Assembly (NCBI GenBank): GCA_021803845.1
Contig: JAJZLA010000143.1
Location: forward strand, 1 to 5,405
Direction of reading: 5' to 3'
Length of the DNA: 5,405 bases
Source: a bacterium
GTDB taxonomy: Bacteria > SZUA-79 > Acidulodesulfobacterales > Acidulodesulfobacteraceae
In this document: piece by piece, positions 5,006-5,405 of the stretch
Position numbering within the stretch: the first letter of the stretch is position 1
Layout: each line of letters starts with the position of its first letter
Made by a program: the position numbers and the translations under genes
Notes under the pieces: model-generated
What the model was told of the DNA's origin: nothing
The model's database searches: none
The model's input: the letters and a program-made list of their open reading frames with translations, nothing else

Positions 5006-5019
5006 ATGAGAAAAAAATA

Positions 5020-5405
5020 ATGACATTAAATCAATTGACGACTTTAATTAAAGTCGCTGAATTGCAAAGCTTTTCCAAAGCGGCGGAAGAACTTTTCGTT
5101 ACCCAGCCTGCGGTAAGCCATCAGATATCTGATTTAGAAAATGAATTAGGCATAAAGCTTATAGGGCGCGGAAAAGACGGGATTAGCCTTACGGAAGCCG
5201 GCAATAAAATTTTAAAACATGCACACGCGATTGTAGAAAGTTTGGAAATGATAAAAGAAGAAACCATTTCGTTGGGAATAGAATCAAAAGAATTGAAAAT
5301 AGGAAGCTTTGGAAGCATTTCTGCTAATTTCCTTCCGGGAATAATGCGTTTATTTAAGTCGAAATATCCTAAAATAGATTTAAAAATATTTAAAGGAACG
5401 GAAAC
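5020..5405 (+). CDS. LysR-type transcriptional regulator, 5' part (runs off window edge)
   Basis: The first 128 residues are visible. The N-terminus has the LysR winged-helix pattern: L-N-Q-L-T-T-L-I-K-V-A-E, S-F-S-K-A-A-E-E-L at 17-25, then T-Q-P-A-V-S-H-Q-I-S-D-L-E at 28-40 and L-G-I-K-L. T-E-A-G follows near 59-62, then the linker helix (A-I-V-E-S-L-E-M-I-K-E-E). The effector-binding domain begins with L-K-I-G-S-F-G-S-I-S-A-N-F-L-P near 92. It starts at ATG 5020; the ATG at 5006 runs straight into a stop. LysR proteins usually bind between themselves and a divergent target, so the CDGSH-cupin/methyltransferase operon 207 bp away is the likely target. The effector is unknown. Confidence 0.95.
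   Translation, partial: MTLNQLTTLIKVAELQSFSKAAEELFVTQPAVSHQISDLENELGIKLIGRGKDGISLTEAGNKILKHAHAIVESLEMIKEETISLGIESKELKIGSFGSISANFLPGIMRLFKSKYPKIDLKIFKGTE

Noticed and set aside
5121..5318. Minus-strand 65-residue frame
   Set aside because: It is antisense to the LysR-type regulator gene.

Overview
The window is an AT-rich bacterial segment. Genes mostly use TAA stops, ATA and TTA codons are frequent, and several genes have Shine-Dalgarno sites (GGAGG, AAGGAG) and sigma-70-type promoters (TATAAT or close, 17-bp spacers). These promoters and ribosome sites argue against a Bacteroidetes-type signal set. The sequence alone does not fix the phylum; an AT-rich anaerobe of Firmicutes, Elusimicrobiota or Spirochaetes type would fit.

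Layout. 1-294 (minus): 5' part of a cupin protein with a TTG start, a GGAGG site and a very good promoter. 295-667: gene-free, with a GC-richer patch holding two hairpins and a further repeat/hairpin near the end of tag. 668-1237 (minus): DNA-3-methyladenine glycosylase I (tag), cut by one in-frame TGA exactly where the family has Trp. 1408-1734 (minus): a small diverged GIY-YIG-type protein with its own promoter. 1830-2268: decayed right end of an IS21-family element, with istB remnants on the minus strand and an end made of 22-bp repeats. 2333-2617 (minus): an unbroken reading frame without a start that looks like a membrane-protein remnant. 2608-3324 (plus): an O6-alkylguanine methyltransferase with an Ada-type zinc domain at its C-terminus, the reverse of the usual Ada order. 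3510-4184 and 4216-4812 (minus): a probable two-gene operon of a CDGSH-cupin fusion protein followed by a SAM methyltransferase. 5020-5405 (plus): the start of a divergent LysR-type regulator.

How the parts may work together. The LysR gene and the CDGSH-cupin/methyltransferase pair diverge from a 207-bp region. That region carries five tandem 12-bp repeats placed directly against the -35 box of the operon. The cupin at the left edge is a close paralog of the cupin half of the fusion protein, so the window is framed by two copies of one domain in the same orientation. Two alkylation-repair genes, tag and the ogt/ada-like gene, lie between them on either side of the dead IS element. The middle looks like an accessory, rearranging stretch.

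Most unusual points: the fusion protein, whose second CDGSH motif loses its His at the exact junction with the cupin; the 12-bp repeat array; the inverted Ada domain order; and the tag gene that is intact on both sides of its TGA.
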